A stretch of 64,000 nt of DNA from Acidisarcina polymorpha. Its GTDB lineage: Bacteria > Acidobacteriota > Terriglobia > Terriglobales > Acidobacteriaceae. How positions within the stretch are numbered: the stretch's first letter is position 1; each line of letters begins with the position of its first letter. The DNA lies in NCBI RefSeq assembly GCF_003330725.1, contig NZ_CP030840.1:1426001-1490000 (forward strand), in the 5' to 3' direction. The position numbers and the translations under genes are program-made. The notes below the pieces were generated by a model. The model saw only the letters and a program-made list of their open reading frames with translations, did not search any database and had not been told where the DNA came from. Shown here one piece after another: positions 1-7,748 of this stretch.

Positions 1-108
1 CTCAGGGTCTGCTGCGTGAATGATTGCGCGCACCTGCGCGAACGTCTTGCCGCGCCAGTCTGCAAGCTGCTTGATCTTCGCGTCGATTTGTGCGGAGGCG
101 GATTCCAC
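1..108 (-). CDS. DUF1801 domain protein, 5' part only
   Basis: The first 36 codons are visible and the gene runs off the left edge of the window. The GTG start at 108 has an AAAGG ribosome site about 8 bases upstream. The peptide contains DWRGKTFAQVRAIIHAADPE, the characteristic opening of DUF1801 (YdhG-like) proteins, which usually read I..LGDWRG..L..VR.LI..ADP. The fold is related to frataxin-like small domains and the biochemical role is not settled. The start could alternatively lie slightly upstream, but no other start with a good ribosome site is seen. Confidence 0.72.
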   Translation of the reverse strand, partial: MESASAQIDAKIKQLADWRGKTFAQVRAIIHAADPE

Positions 109-201
109 GATACAGACCTTTCCACTCCAATCACGTTCCTAATTTAGCTTCGCCGCTCCAGGGTCTGCAAGCTCCCGCCGCCTTCTCTTGGCACTTCCCA
201 A

Positions 202-771
202 CTACTTGGCCGCGAGGCGGCCTGGGTCAGGGGTATCGCCGATACTTCCGGCCTCGACATCGGCGAGTACCGCGCGGAGCCAGCGCAGGTCGAGACGGCA
301 TTGCTCCGCCATGTGCTGCATGAGGTGGCGGCTGCCGGTGGGGAGCATCGCCTCCCACTGCTGGCGCAATTTCCGGATCTCCGCGAGCCGCGCATTCTGC
401 CTGTCGATCTGGTGGCGCAGAGCCGCAGCCACCAGATCGAGGTCGGCGAGATGCAGGAAGAGCATGGGCCCGTAGAGGGTCTGCCTAAGGTCGCCCTCGG
501 CGGCGAACTGCGCGTGCAGTAGTTCGCGAAAGCGGTCCCTGCCGCGCGGAGTGATGCGATAAACCGTACGCATACCGCCCCGCGCCACGCGCTCGTGGGC
601 GACGGCGGCCAACAATCCGGACCGGGCAAGCTGGGCCACGGCGTAGTAGAGCGTGCCGACATCGACATCGGTAAAGCACTCGATCATGGCCTGGCTCAGC
701 CGCCGCTTGATCTCATAGGGATGAAAATCGCCGCGATGCAGAACGCCCAAGATAAATAGCTCCGCTTTCAT
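202..771 (-). CDS. PadR-family transcriptional regulator
   Basis: A 189-residue protein. Residues 1-90 form the PadR winged helix: ELFILGVLHRGDFHPYEIKRRL, then DVGTLYYAVAQLARSGLLA as the recognition helix and wing, then RTVYRITPRGRDRFREL. The C-terminal half (about 95-180) is the helical dimerisation region of the longer PadR subfamily (PadR/Vir type). It probably represses its own gene and the divergent membrane-protein gene starting at 817. The 45-bp gap between them holds nested inverted repeats (771-802). The inducer is unknown. The PadR assignment is firm; the target is inferred from the divergent layout. Confidence 0.88.
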   Translation of the reverse strand: MKAELFILGVLHRGDFHPYEIKRRLSQAMIECFTDVDVGTLYYAVAQLARSGLLAAVAHERVARGGMRTVYRITPRGRDRFRELLHAQFAAEGDLRQTLYGPMLFLHLADLDLVAAALRHQIDRQNARLAEIRKLRQQWEAMLPTGSRHLMQHMAEQCRLDLRWLRAVLADVEAGSIGDTPDPGRLAAK

Positions 772-802
772 TAGTCTAATTGTACTATTATGATCGGACT
801 AA
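771..802. promoter_or_regulatory. Nested inverted repeats between padR-type gene and divergent gene
   Basis: TTAGTC (771-776) and GACTAA (797-802) form a perfect 6-bp inverted repeat. Inside it, TAATTGTACTATTA (777-790) is a near-perfect 14-bp palindrome centred on GTAC with one mismatched pair. The site sits in the only gap between a PadR gene and a divergent gene, where a PadR operator is expected. Operator function is inferred. Confidence 0.5.
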
Positions 803-816
803 AGGAGGAGCCTGCC

Positions 817-1200
817 GTGAAGCGCTCTATTCTCGCCTGCCTCGCAGGACTGCTTACCTGGGCTGTGGTTGTCACCGTGATCGACCGGGTTCTTCGTCTG
901 AGCCTGGCGAACTACAGCGCGGCGGAACACACGCTCCACTTCACGCTGGGCATGAAGTGGGCGCGTCTGTTGATGGCAATCGCGACTTCGCTGGCGGCTG
1001 GCGCGGTGACCCGATGGGTATCCCAATCGAGCCGCTGGGCGCCGTTGATCGTCGGCAGCGTGGTGTTTGCCATGTTCGTGCCTGCGCACCTTGCCATCTG
1101 GAGCAAATTTCCGGTGTGGTATCACCTGACATTTCTGCTGACGATTATTCCGTCGGTGCTTGCGGGTGCGCTGTTGCCGCAGCGCCAGGCAGGATCCTGA
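817..1200 (+). CDS. Small multi-span membrane protein of unknown function
   Basis: The GTG start at 817 is chosen because AAAGGAGGA lies 7-8 bases upstream (801-809). An ATG at 790 in the same frame lies inside the operator region and has no ribosome site. The 127-residue product begins MKRSILACLAGLLTWAVVVT and has about four hydrophobic spans (near residues 5-25, 45-65, 75-95 and 100-122), with a short basic tail after the last. No catalytic motif or known family is recognisable. It is divergent from, and probably controlled by, the PadR regulator. Confidence 0.7.
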   Translation: MKRSILACLAGLLTWAVVVTVIDRVLRLSLANYSAAEHTLHFTLGMKWARLLMAIATSLAAGAVTRWVSQSSRWAPLIVGSVVFAMFVPAHLAIWSKFPVWYHLTFLLTIIPSVLAGALLPQRQAGS

Positions 1201-1238
1201 TGCCTGTGGCGAATCAGCAATCCAACGACCCAAGCCGT

Positions 1239-1283
1239 CAGCAATCCAGCAATCAGCAATCCAGCGATCAGCAATCCAGCGAT
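1239..1283. repeat. 15-bp tandem repeat, three copies
   Basis: CAGCAATCCAGCAAT at 1239-1253 is followed by two copies of CAGCAATCCAGCGAT (1254-1268, 1269-1283) and a partial copy. A degenerate copy lies at 1215-1228. The array is in the gap after the membrane-protein gene and is not inside a convincing gene. Confidence 0.85.
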
Positions 1284-1473
1284 CAGCGAACGCGTGCTTG
1301 CGTGACCTCTAGCGCGAAAAAGCCGATGGTCATGATGGATGCGTACCAGAGTGCCCCGATACTGTTGCGATGGCGATAGAGTTGACTGCCAGCCACGCAG
1401 CTTCTGGGACGACTGCCCCGGCGATCACCGACATCCCGATAGGCTTCATCCGGCTCCTATCGTGCACTGGGAG

Positions 1474-1923
1474 TTATCTGAACTTCGAGCCGAGCAGGAT
1501 TGGATCGGTTTCGATAAGGGTCAGGGACTTCACCATCTGCTGCGTCTGCTGTTTGTACTTCTTGAAGTGGGCCGATTGCAGGTGCGCCTGATAGGAAGCC
1601 GCATCGCGATAGGTCTCGAAGAGCCAGACCTGTTCGGGATGGTCTTTGATGGAAACGGCGTTCAAGGTCAGCACACCCGGCTCGATGCGGATTGATGCGT
1701 CGATTTCTTCTTCGAGTGCTGCTCTGTAGGCGCTCAGTTGATCGGGATAAATTTCCAGCTCTGCGATCCTGACGATGCGGTCTTCCTTCTGTTCTGAATA
1801 TCCGCGCCGTATCGCCCAGAAGAAACACGAGGAGATCAGGGTTAAGCCGAGAATCAAACCAAGGATCGAACCATGGATCGAACCATGGATCAAACCAGGG
1901 ACCACGACTTGTTGTCTTTTCAT
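1474..1923 (-). CDS. Membrane-anchored antibiotic biosynthesis monooxygenase (ABM)-fold protein
   Basis: A 149-residue protein with GAGGGA just upstream of the ATG. Residues 1-40 are hydrophobic (repeats HGSIHGSILGLILGL, then TLISSCFFWAI), likely a signal or membrane anchor. Residues 50-135 match the ABM/quinol monooxygenase fold: RIAELEIYPDQLSAYRAALEEEI, EPGVLTLNAVSIKDHPEQVWLFETYRDAASYQAHLQS, HFKKYKQQTQQMV. Such proteins form dimeric ferredoxin-like barrels that may oxidise small aromatics, but many members have no known substrate. The N-terminal repeat is encoded by a 12-bp minisatellite (1853-1900). Confidence 0.8.
   Translation of the reverse strand: MKRQQVVVPGLIHGSIHGSILGLILGLTLISSCFFWAIRRGYSEQKEDRIVRIAELEIYPDQLSAYRAALEEEIDASIRIEPGVLTLNAVSIKDHPEQVWLFETYRDAASYQAHLQSAHFKKYKQQTQQMVKSLTLIETDPILLGSKFR
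1853..1900. repeat. 12-bp in-frame tandem repeat in the ABM gene
   Basis: Four consecutive 12-mers: ATCAAACCAAGG, ATCGAACCATGG, ATCGAACCATGG, ATCAAACCAGGG. They encode the repeated hydrophobic N-terminus of the ABM protein on the minus strand, so copy-number change would alter only the anchor length. Confidence 0.85.
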
Positions 1924-1980
1924 GTTTCCCTCGCGGCGGGTGTTTGATCTTTGCAGCGTCGCTATCTTGGTCGGCTTTTC

Positions 1981-2442
1981 TTAGGCGATGTTAGCGGCGA
2001 GCGGGTTCATCTCGGCCTGCCTGTTGGTTGCTGGCCGGTTTGTCGAACCGGATAGAATGCGGATGGTTCTGCTTTCCGGCCGGAGCGCCCAGGAGGCCAC
2101 AGTAAGCCCAGTAAGGATCAAAGGGGCGAAGATGTGGAAGCCATAAGCGCCGTAGCCGCCGACCGCGGCGCAAGATAGGGCCGCGCCGGTGAGATCGAAG
2201 AAGATGCCGGCATAGGCCCATTCTTTGAGGCGCGGAAGGCGCGGTGCGAGTATGGCAAGGGCGCCGAGCACTTTCCAAGATCCCAGGATGGCAAAGAAGT
2301 AGGTTGGGTAGCCGAGGACGGGCACGAGGCCATGGGGATTGGTTCGAAATTGCATTACCTGCGCGCCGCCGCCGCCTCCGATGAAAAAGGCTACGAGGAT
2401 GGTTGTGGTCCAATATGCGGTGTATTTTGCCTTCGCCGTCAT
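1981..2442 (-). CDS. DoxX-like membrane protein
   Basis: The ATG at 2442 is chosen because it overlaps the TGA of the upstream SRPBCC gene (ATGA); a longer frame upstream lies inside that gene. The 153-residue product (MTAKAKYTAYWTTTILVAFF...) has four hydrophobic segments and the DoxX_2 signature around LGYPTYFFAILGSWKVLGALAIL and RLPRLKEWAYAGIFFDLTGAA. DoxX-like proteins are four-helix membrane proteins with poorly defined roles, and in Acidobacteriota and Bacteroidota they often follow ArsR-SRPBCC pairs. It is the third gene of a tight ArsR-SRPBCC-DoxX operon. Confidence 0.85.
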   Translation of the reverse strand: MTAKAKYTAYWTTTILVAFFIGGGGGAQVMQFRTNPHGLVPVLGYPTYFFAILGSWKVLGALAILAPRLPRLKEWAYAGIFFDLTGAALSCAAVGGYGAYGFHIFAPLILTGLTVASWALRPESRTIRILSGSTNRPATNRQAEMNPLAANIA

Positions 2443-2921
2443 TGCAACCCTCCAATCACACTCTCCAGTTTGCCGAAGAAACTCTGCCATCCGTAATTGG
2501 CGCCCTGATATGCTGCCTGCTGATTCGGTCCGAAGCCGGACTGTTCCATGCGAAGCTGGGTGCCAGCTTCGACCGGGGTCAAGGTCAAGCTCACGACCCA
2601 TTGGAGGCCTGATTCGGCTCCGCCGACACCCCAGTTGTAGGTGAGGCGTTGGAGGGGCTCGACGACCAGCACCTCGCAGTCGACGATGCCATTCCAGTTC
2701 GGCATGGGATCGGCCCGGAATTGGAACTTTCGCCCGACGACCGGCTCGAAGTCATTGTTCATCATCCACTGGGCGAGGAGCGGGCCTTCGGTGAGGGCGC
2801 GCCATAGCTTCTCCGGAGGGTGGGGGAAGACTCTCTCGATGACGAGAGTGCGGGGGCTGTCTGCTGGGTTGCTCATAGCTGGATTGCTCCTAGTTGCATT
2901 GCTCATGGTTGGATTGCTCAT
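2439..2921 (-). CDS. SRPBCC (AHSA1-like) domain protein
   Basis: A 160-residue START-fold/AHSA1 protein: RTLVIERVFPHPPEKLWRAL, then GPLLAQWMM, PNWNGIVDCEVLVVEPLQRL and GTQLRMEQSGF. These small hydrophobic-pocket proteins accompany ArsR repressors in many soil bacteria; the ligand is unknown. The first 20 residues are a low-complexity MSNPT/MSNAT/RSNPA/MSNPA repeat encoded by 15-bp minisatellite units, so the true start could be any of several in-frame ATGs. Its ATG overlaps the ArsR stop and its stop overlaps the DoxX start, both ATGA, implying translational coupling. Confidence 0.88.
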   Translation of the reverse strand: MSNPTMSNATRSNPAMSNPADSPRTLVIERVFPHPPEKLWRALTEGPLLAQWMMNNDFEPVVGRKFQFRADPMPNWNGIVDCEVLVVEPLQRLTYNWGVGGAESGLQWVVSLTLTPVEAGTQLRMEQSGFGPNQQAAYQGANYGWQSFFGKLESVIGGLQ

Positions 2922-2925
2922 GGGA
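2866..2925. repeat. 15-bp in-frame tandem repeat at the SRPBCC start
   Basis: Four 15-bp units on the plus strand: GGGTTGCTCATAGCT, GGATTGCTCCTAGTT, GCATTGCTCATGGTT, GGATTGCTCATGGGA. They encode the repeated M-S-N-P-x pentapeptide at the N-terminus of the minus-strand SRPBCC protein, supplying several possible ATG starts. Confidence 0.82.
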
Positions 2926-3289
2926 CTTGTTCATCCATCCTTCCCAAGAGGGTTTCGAGACGGTCAAAGCGCTCGCGCCAGAAAGCGCCGTAGAGATTGA
3001 GCCAGTCGACCATCGGGGCCAGCGCTTCTTGCTGAGCGCGATAGTGAGTTTCGCGTCCTTCGCGGCGATGCCGAACCAGCTTGGCCCGCTTCAGTACGGT
3101 CAGATGTTTGGAGACAGCGGGCTGGGAGACGCCCGCGGAACGAGTAAGTGCGTGAACGGTCTGTTCGCCTTGCCGGGTGAGCTGCTCGAAAATCGCCCGG
3201 CGGGTGGGGTCGGCGAGAGCCCGGAAGACGTGATTGGCAGCGGCCAGCTTCACGAGACAAACCATAACCAAATGGTTATGGTTTGTCAA
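2918..3289 (-). CDS. ArsR-family winged-helix repressor
   Basis: A 123-residue protein with the ArsR fold: HVFRALADPTRRAIFEQLTR, HALTRSAGVSQPAVSKHLTVLKRAKLV as the helix-turn-helix, and RREGRETHYRAQQEALAPMVDWL. It has no CxC metal motif, so it belongs to the non-metal ArsR group paired with SRPBCC proteins. The start may be the ATG at 3289 or the in-frame ATG at 3265; both lie in or next to a perfect 15-bp-arm palindrome (3256-3287), strongly suggesting autorepression. It is first in the operon ArsR-SRPBCC-DoxX, with a 4-bp overlap to the next gene. Confidence 0.9.
   Translation of the reverse strand: MTNHNHLVMVCLVKLAAANHVFRALADPTRRAIFEQLTRQGEQTVHALTRSAGVSQPAVSKHLTVLKRAKLVRHRREGRETHYRAQQEALAPMVDWLNLYGAFWRERFDRLETLLGRMDEQVP
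3256..3287. promoter_or_regulatory. Perfect palindromic operator over the ArsR start
   Basis: GACAAACCATAACCA (3256-3270), spacer AA, TGGTTATGGTTTGTC (3273-3287): 15-bp arms with no mismatch. It spans the start region of the ArsR gene (ATG at 3289 or 3265). It is most simply the ArsR dimer's operator for autoregulation. A hairpin in the mRNA leader is the alternative reading. Confidence 0.75.
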
Positions 3290-3302
3290 TGCGAATTTGA
3301 GC

Positions 3303-3524
3303 CTATTTAGCGGTGTCAGGGGATTGTCCAGCTACATGTGCGTTGTGGCGACGTGCGGGATCAGAGGCTCCGGGCGGGTACCCGATGATTAACATTGAGC
3401 CTTCCTTGCCGGGGATATTCGTGAGGTCCTTCGACAAGATCTCCGTCACCTGGGCATCCTGCGCGATCAGCCAGGTCGGGTCAAACCACGCCAGACATAG
3501 AATCAGTTTCGCTATTTTCATCAA
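3303..3524 (-). pseudogene. Truncated secreted cupin-domain protein
   Basis: A 73-residue frame with a signal peptide (MMKIAKLILCLAWFDPTWLIAQ) followed by VTEILSKDLTNIPGKEGSML, IIGYPPGASDPARRHNAHV, which is the first half of the familiar small secreted cupins (V.E.LSKDL..IPGKE.....YPPG..DP.HRHNAH.FVYVLEG). The reading stops 11 residues after HNAHV, where the rest of the beta-barrel and the remaining metal ligands should follow, so only the N-terminal part survives. The deletion joins it to the ArsR promoter region. Confidence 0.65.
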
Positions 3525-3594
3525 TCCATCTCCTCAGGTTTTCTTCGGTTGGTGTTGGAGAGCCTAAGCGGGGTTCAGCAGGCTCTGCTTCGGT

Positions 3595-4270
3595 TTAGCG
3601 GAACGCGACCGCTGTGGACCGTAAGAGCCATGTCTCGAAATTCGTTTCGCCAAGTAAGGCGTCCTTACCGGGGACCAGAGTGCGCTCGTCAACCTCGACG
3701 CCGAAGTAGCCGGCCGCAGGGTCGGCTACGACTACGCGGCGGTCGTGATGGGCGCGAAGCCCCTGCAGAACAAAGTCATTGAGGCGGAACTGCTGCGGTC
3801 CGCCCACTTCAACGATTCCACTCACAGGAGCGCCAACGACGACTTGGGCTACCGCTGTCGCAACATCGTCAGCGGCCATAGGCTGAATGAGCACCGGCGC
3901 CAAGCGAACGCTCTCGCCATCGCGCGAAGCATCAGCGATACCTTTAAAAAACTCGAAGAACTGCGTGGCGCGGACGATTGAAGACGGAACAGAAGATTCT
4001 TTGATCAATTTCTCGTGGATGAGCTTCGAAAGGAAGTATCCGCGAATTGTTTTTTCCTTATCTGACTGCCTTTCTCTGGGCCAAACGATCGGTCCCAACC
4101 ACTGACAGCGCGACGTGGTGCCGCACGCCTGCGGCTTGCTCGTACCGAAGCAGGTTGGATGTGGCCGTAGTGAAGAAGTTCACTGCCGCCATTTCCTCAA
4201 ACGAAGGGGAATTTGATACATCAACGACCACCGAGGTTTCGTGACACCATGCCAATGATTTGTGCGCCAT
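3595..4270 (-). pseudogene. Frameshifted, 5'-truncated NAD(P)-binding (NmrA/SDR-like) oxidoreductase
   Basis: Two minus-strand frames make one protein. The upstream frame (4270 to about 4065) gives VVVDVSNSPSFEEMAAVNFF and GVRHHVALSVVGTDR. The downstream frame (about 4090 to 3595) gives GYFLSKLIHEKLIKESSVPS, TIVRATQFFEFF-type sequence (SSIVRATQFFEFF), IQPMAADDVATAVAQV and GTNFE-like FETWL. This is the common atypical SDR often annotated NAD(P)H-binding or NmrA family. The first about 50 residues with the GxxGxxG Rossmann loop are absent and a frameshift falls near 4075, so it cannot be functional as read. Confidence 0.72.
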
Positions 4271-4722
4271 CTCGGGAGTTCATTCATACCCATAAAAACT
4301 GTGGGGAGAAAGTGTCACAAATCCAGGCCGTAACTGGTCTGTGCTTGTACGTTTCTCATGTAGATCAGGGGGATCCGCATGAGGAGAGACAGCAGAGGGG
4401 TGAGAGAGGAAATGAGAATCATGTTCATCTACGAGACCAACGAGGAAGATACCTCAACCTATCCCGAGACTTGTCGCGAGATACTCGCCAACGATACTCG
4501 CTGGCGGTACTAGCCAACTGGCGAGGAGATTTACCTCGAAGGACAGGGGAAGACTTGCGAATGAGTCGGGTATCCGAGATCCACCTTTGACGGAAGGCCG
4601 GTCATGGAGTCAAAGATGCCGTTAAGGAACTCACCACCGGAGACCACTTAGCCAAAGACGGTAGAGGAAAGCCTCCTCAATATGACTTCTTCTAGTGACA
4701 TCGATCTGCAGGGCGATAAACT
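4271..4722. other. Gap with no supportable gene
   Basis: About 450 bases between the broken oxidoreductase and the sigma-factor gene. Short frames exist, including one at about 4411 reading MRIMFIYETNEEDTSTYPET that stops after 33 codons, but none matches a family I recognise. It is probably decayed sequence plus the promoter of the sigma gene. Confidence 0.5.
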
Positions 4723-5648
4723 ATGACCATTGCAATGGCAGAAGAACAGGTATCGGAAACGTTCGCGGCCGAACACGACGATGGACTTTCGGCCTTTGCC
4801 GAAGTGCGCGCTTGTTCGGAATAGCTTACCGGGTACTTGGAAGCACAGCAGAAGCCGAGGACATCGTGCAGGACGCCTGGATGCGGTGGCAGGCTACCGA
4901 TCGCAGTGTCGTTGATAACCCGTCAACACGCCTGGCCACGACGACAACACGAATGTGTATTAATTTCGCCCAGAGCGCTCAGTCTCGTCGAGAAACTTAT
5001 CTCGGGTCCTGGCTTTCCGAACCGGTCGACACTAGCACCGATCCCATGTTAGGCGCGGAGCGTGCCGAAGCGTTGAAGCTTGCCGTGCTGATTCTCCTGG
5101 AAAAGCTTCCTCCTACGGAACGCGCCGCATATGTTCTGCGCGAGGCATTCGACTATTCTTATCGCCAGATCGCTGAAATATTACAGATCGAGGAAGCAAA
5201 TGCCAGGCAGATCATAACTCGCGCTCGTAAGCATGTTACGGAGGAACGGCGCATCCCCGTCAGTGCTGATGAGCAACGACGCCTTCTGGAGACATTCATT
5301 GCTGCCGCGCAAAAGGGAGATCTGGCGGCTCTCGAGGGTCTGTTCGCCGAAGAGGTCGTCTCGTTCTCGGATGGCGGCGGGATCGTGCGTTCGGCTGCAC
5401 GTGTCCCAGTCATCGGACGCGAGCGAGTTGCGAAGTTTGTCGCTGCCTTCGCGTCACACTTCTGGACGGGAATTACGCTGACCTGGGTTGAAACAAATGG
5501 CCAGGCATCTGTTCTTTTGTTACGCCAAGGCGCCCCCTCTGCGCTCGCGACGATTGATGCCTCGGCGCAGGGCATCGATCGGATCATGTGGATGCTGAGG
5601 CCAAGTAAGCTCGCTGCTGTTTCAACGGTCAAGCAAACTATCCGCTGA
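4723..5648 (+). pseudogene. SigJ/ECF41-type sigma factor with a frameshift near the N-terminus
   Basis: The natural start is ATG 4723 (MTIAMAEEQVSETFAAEHDD...FAEVRA), but this frame hits a stop at about 4822. The rest continues in another frame as RLFGIAYRVLGSTAEAEDIV (sigma region 2), LPPTERAAYVLREAFDYSYR and QIAEILQIEEANARQIITRA (region 4), and a SnoaL-like C-terminal domain (residues about 200-300) typical of ECF41 factors, which modulates activity. One base is missing near 4810 (GAAGTGCGCGC then TTGTTCGG). This is either a true inactivation or a sequencing error. A longer in-frame start at 4695 would give an N-terminus unlike the family. Confidence 0.75.
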
Positions 5649-5811
5649 TTGAGGCAAGCGACCGCCGTTGAGCCGCTCGAGATCATTGGTAACGGGAGAT
5701 ACGGACGCTGGAGGAACGCCTCTCGTGCGATGACCAATTGCCTTAGTACGCAATACCAAACGATGAGTAACTATATCCATCTCGAGCACCTGCAGGAGGT
5801 AGCCACCGCTC

Positions 5812-6381
5812 CTAGCCGCGGCTATCGATCCCAAGATACCCGCAGGCTGCGCCATAGGTTCGTCGGGCGAGGCCCGACCTGTCCTCCTCGAAACGCTCAC
5901 CCGTCGCGTCCGTTAAGGCTCGGATCAGGCTAAGCACGTCCCAGGCAGCCACGCTGCGGTCGTCAACCTCAGGTGCATCCAGGCGCCCGAGGAGGTCTGC
6001 CAGGACACGGTGAACCTTGTTGACGTCACCCTTTGCAAGATCCTCGAACGAAGCCTACTTTTCTGCGAAGTCGATGCGCCTGGCCAGCTCCGGCCGGCGC
6101 ACCTGCTGCACGATCGACGCTTCGATCACCCTGCGCAGAGCCGCCCGAAAAGGCAGATCTGCCGGTATCTGTTTCATAGCCGAAATAAACGGGTGTACTT
6201 CACGTTCGATGAGGCTGGCGAGCAACGATTCCTTGTTCGGAAAGTACTGATAAAGCGAGCCGGTGCCCACGCCGGCACGGTCAGCGACGGCGTTGGTGTT
6301 GGCTCCTGGGCAGTCGCCCCTACGCCTATCGTGATCGGGGAGGATGTAAACACGATTGTTGATCCCTGCAAGACCGTCCAT
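5812..6381 (-). pseudogene. TetR-family regulator interrupted by an in-frame stop
   Basis: Read on the minus strand from about 6381, the helix-turn-helix is clear: TNAVADRAGVGTGSLYQYFP, NKESLLASLIEREV. The ligand-binding part follows (RAALRRVIEASIVQQVRRPE, LARRIDFAEK), then a TAG at 6055. The same frame continues after the TAG for 80 codons with plausible TetR C-terminal sequence (ASFEDLAKGDVNKVHRVLAD...WDVLSLIRALTDATGERFEE) to a TAG at 5812. The residues before TNAVAD do not look like a normal TetR helix 1, so the 5' end has also decayed. Confidence 0.7.
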
Positions 6382-6445
6382 GGCTTCTAGAAAGTAACAA
6401 GTCCTCCTTGTAGTCTAGGCACCGCTCGAGGAGCTTGGACCAGAC

Positions 6446-7702
6446 TCAAAGGTATCGCAACCACCATTGTTCAGGATGGACCCTCTTGTAATCGGCATAC
6501 CACTTGACTGGAAGATATAGAGCGAGAATGATGACCACCCAAATGACATAGACACCTGGAAGGCTAAAACCATAACCCTTGGGAGGACCCGCGATGAAGC
6601 TCCCGTAAGGTAATGGCGTCGCAAATCGATGCCAGTCATGGCCAGTCATTGCGCATGTCACAATGGCCAACAAATGAATGAGGGCCAAATGCGCGATGTA
6701 GTAAGCCAGAGGTGCGCGACCGTACACCTCCAATGTGGTTCGCAACCACGGAGCGCGGCCAGTAGAAAGCGAAGCGTCTATCCACCCGAGCAGAAGAAGC
6801 ACGATTCCGATCGTAATTGCAACGTACTGCAGAGAAGGTGGGTACTTTTCTACGTTCAAAAACGAAGTGACCGTCCGCTCCGTGGGCCCATAGTTTATCC
6901 AGGTATTGGGATCCCCATAGCTATGAAGGGCGCGCAAGACGATGAATAGGGCGATGGACGAGAAGCCTAGCCAAGCAGTCATGCGTGTGCGGTCTCGAAG
7001 AGGCAGGATCCACAGCTGTCCGAAGCTGTATCCGAGCAGCATAAGGCCGCTCCACGGAGCGAAGGGATACACAACAGATAGGAGCAGCCTCCCATGAAAG
7101 CTTATGAAACCCCTCTCGTGCGCGATCTTCCACAGTGCCGACCAGTGCCCTAGATGTTCTGCATGTACGGTATCGAATACGTTATGACCAGCAACAACGG
7201 CAATACCGATTGCGGTGATACTTGGGAGCGGCAGCCAGACCATCACTGCCAGGACCAACATGGAAAGACCAATGGCTCCGATGATCTGAAGGATGCCGAC
7301 CCCCGGTGGCCCTATGAGGACAAAATAGACGACTGTGAACTGCAGAATAATCAGCCAACATCCCCTCACCAACAGAAGCTTGGATAGTTCTGCCCTACTC
7401 TTCCCGCTTGACGCTTGCAAATACACTGATAGTCCAGACAAAAACACGAATGTAGGTGCGCAAAGGTGCGTGATCCAGCGGGTAAAGAAATATGGAAGCG
7501 TGAGGCGAGAAGGATCGGCCACACTAATAATTTGTGCGGAGAAGAAATCCCTCGTGTGGTCGAGGGCTATCAGCACCATGACAAATCCCCGCAGTACATC
7601 GATGGAAGGAACGCGGCGGCGGCCCTTCTGCGACACAGGTTGAAGTGGCTCTGAAGATGTACGGTGGTAGGCTAGCTGTTGCGAGAAGGACATTGGCTCC
7701 AT
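6446..7702 (-). CDS. DUF1624 / heparan-alpha-glucosaminide N-acetyltransferase-like membrane protein
   Basis: A 418-residue integral membrane protein with about ten hydrophobic helices. The hallmark RVPSIDVLRGFVMVLIALDH, TRDFF is near residues 30-55, followed by RWITHLCAPTFVFLSGLSVYL, and GRAPLAYYIAHLALIHLLA near the C-terminus. These mark the DUF1624/YeiB-like acyltransferase superfamily (HGSNAT catalytic domain), thought to move acyl groups across the membrane. The substrate cannot be predicted. The C-terminus ends HPEQWWLRYL, intact for the family. It is flanked by two broken genes and shows no operon partner. Confidence 0.85.
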   Translation of the reverse strand: MEPMSFSQQLAYHRTSSEPLQPVSQKGRRRVPSIDVLRGFVMVLIALDHTRDFFSAQIISVADPSRLTLPYFFTRWITHLCAPTFVFLSGLSVYLQASSGKSRAELSKLLLVRGCWLIILQFTVVYFVLIGPPGVGILQIIGAIGLSMLVLAVMVWLPLPSITAIGIAVVAGHNVFDTVHAEHLGHWSALWKIAHERGFISFHGRLLLSVVYPFAPWSGLMLLGYSFGQLWILPLRDRTRMTAWLGFSSIALFIVLRALHSYGDPNTWINYGPTERTVTSFLNVEKYPPSLQYVAITIGIVLLLLGWIDASLSTGRAPWLRTTLEVYGRAPLAYYIAHLALIHLLAIVTCAMTGHDWHRFATPLPYGSFIAGPPKGYGFSLPGVYVIWVVIILALYLPVKWYADYKRVHPEQWWLRYL

Positions 7703-7748
7703 GAAGTACCTGCACTTAATAGCACTGTATGCGTGAAGACGTGATCTA

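Noticed and set aside
1300-1440. Minus-strand stretch reading LYRHRNSIGALWYASIMTIG then FFALEVTQARVR
   Set aside because: It looks like the tail of a membrane protein but only about 30 residues are coherent and nothing upstream extends it; too little to call.
4213-4590. 125-codon plus-strand frame upstream of the sigma factor
   Set aside because: Composition is Arg/Gly/Asp-rich without pattern, and it overlaps the 5' end of the degenerate oxidoreductase; not a gene.
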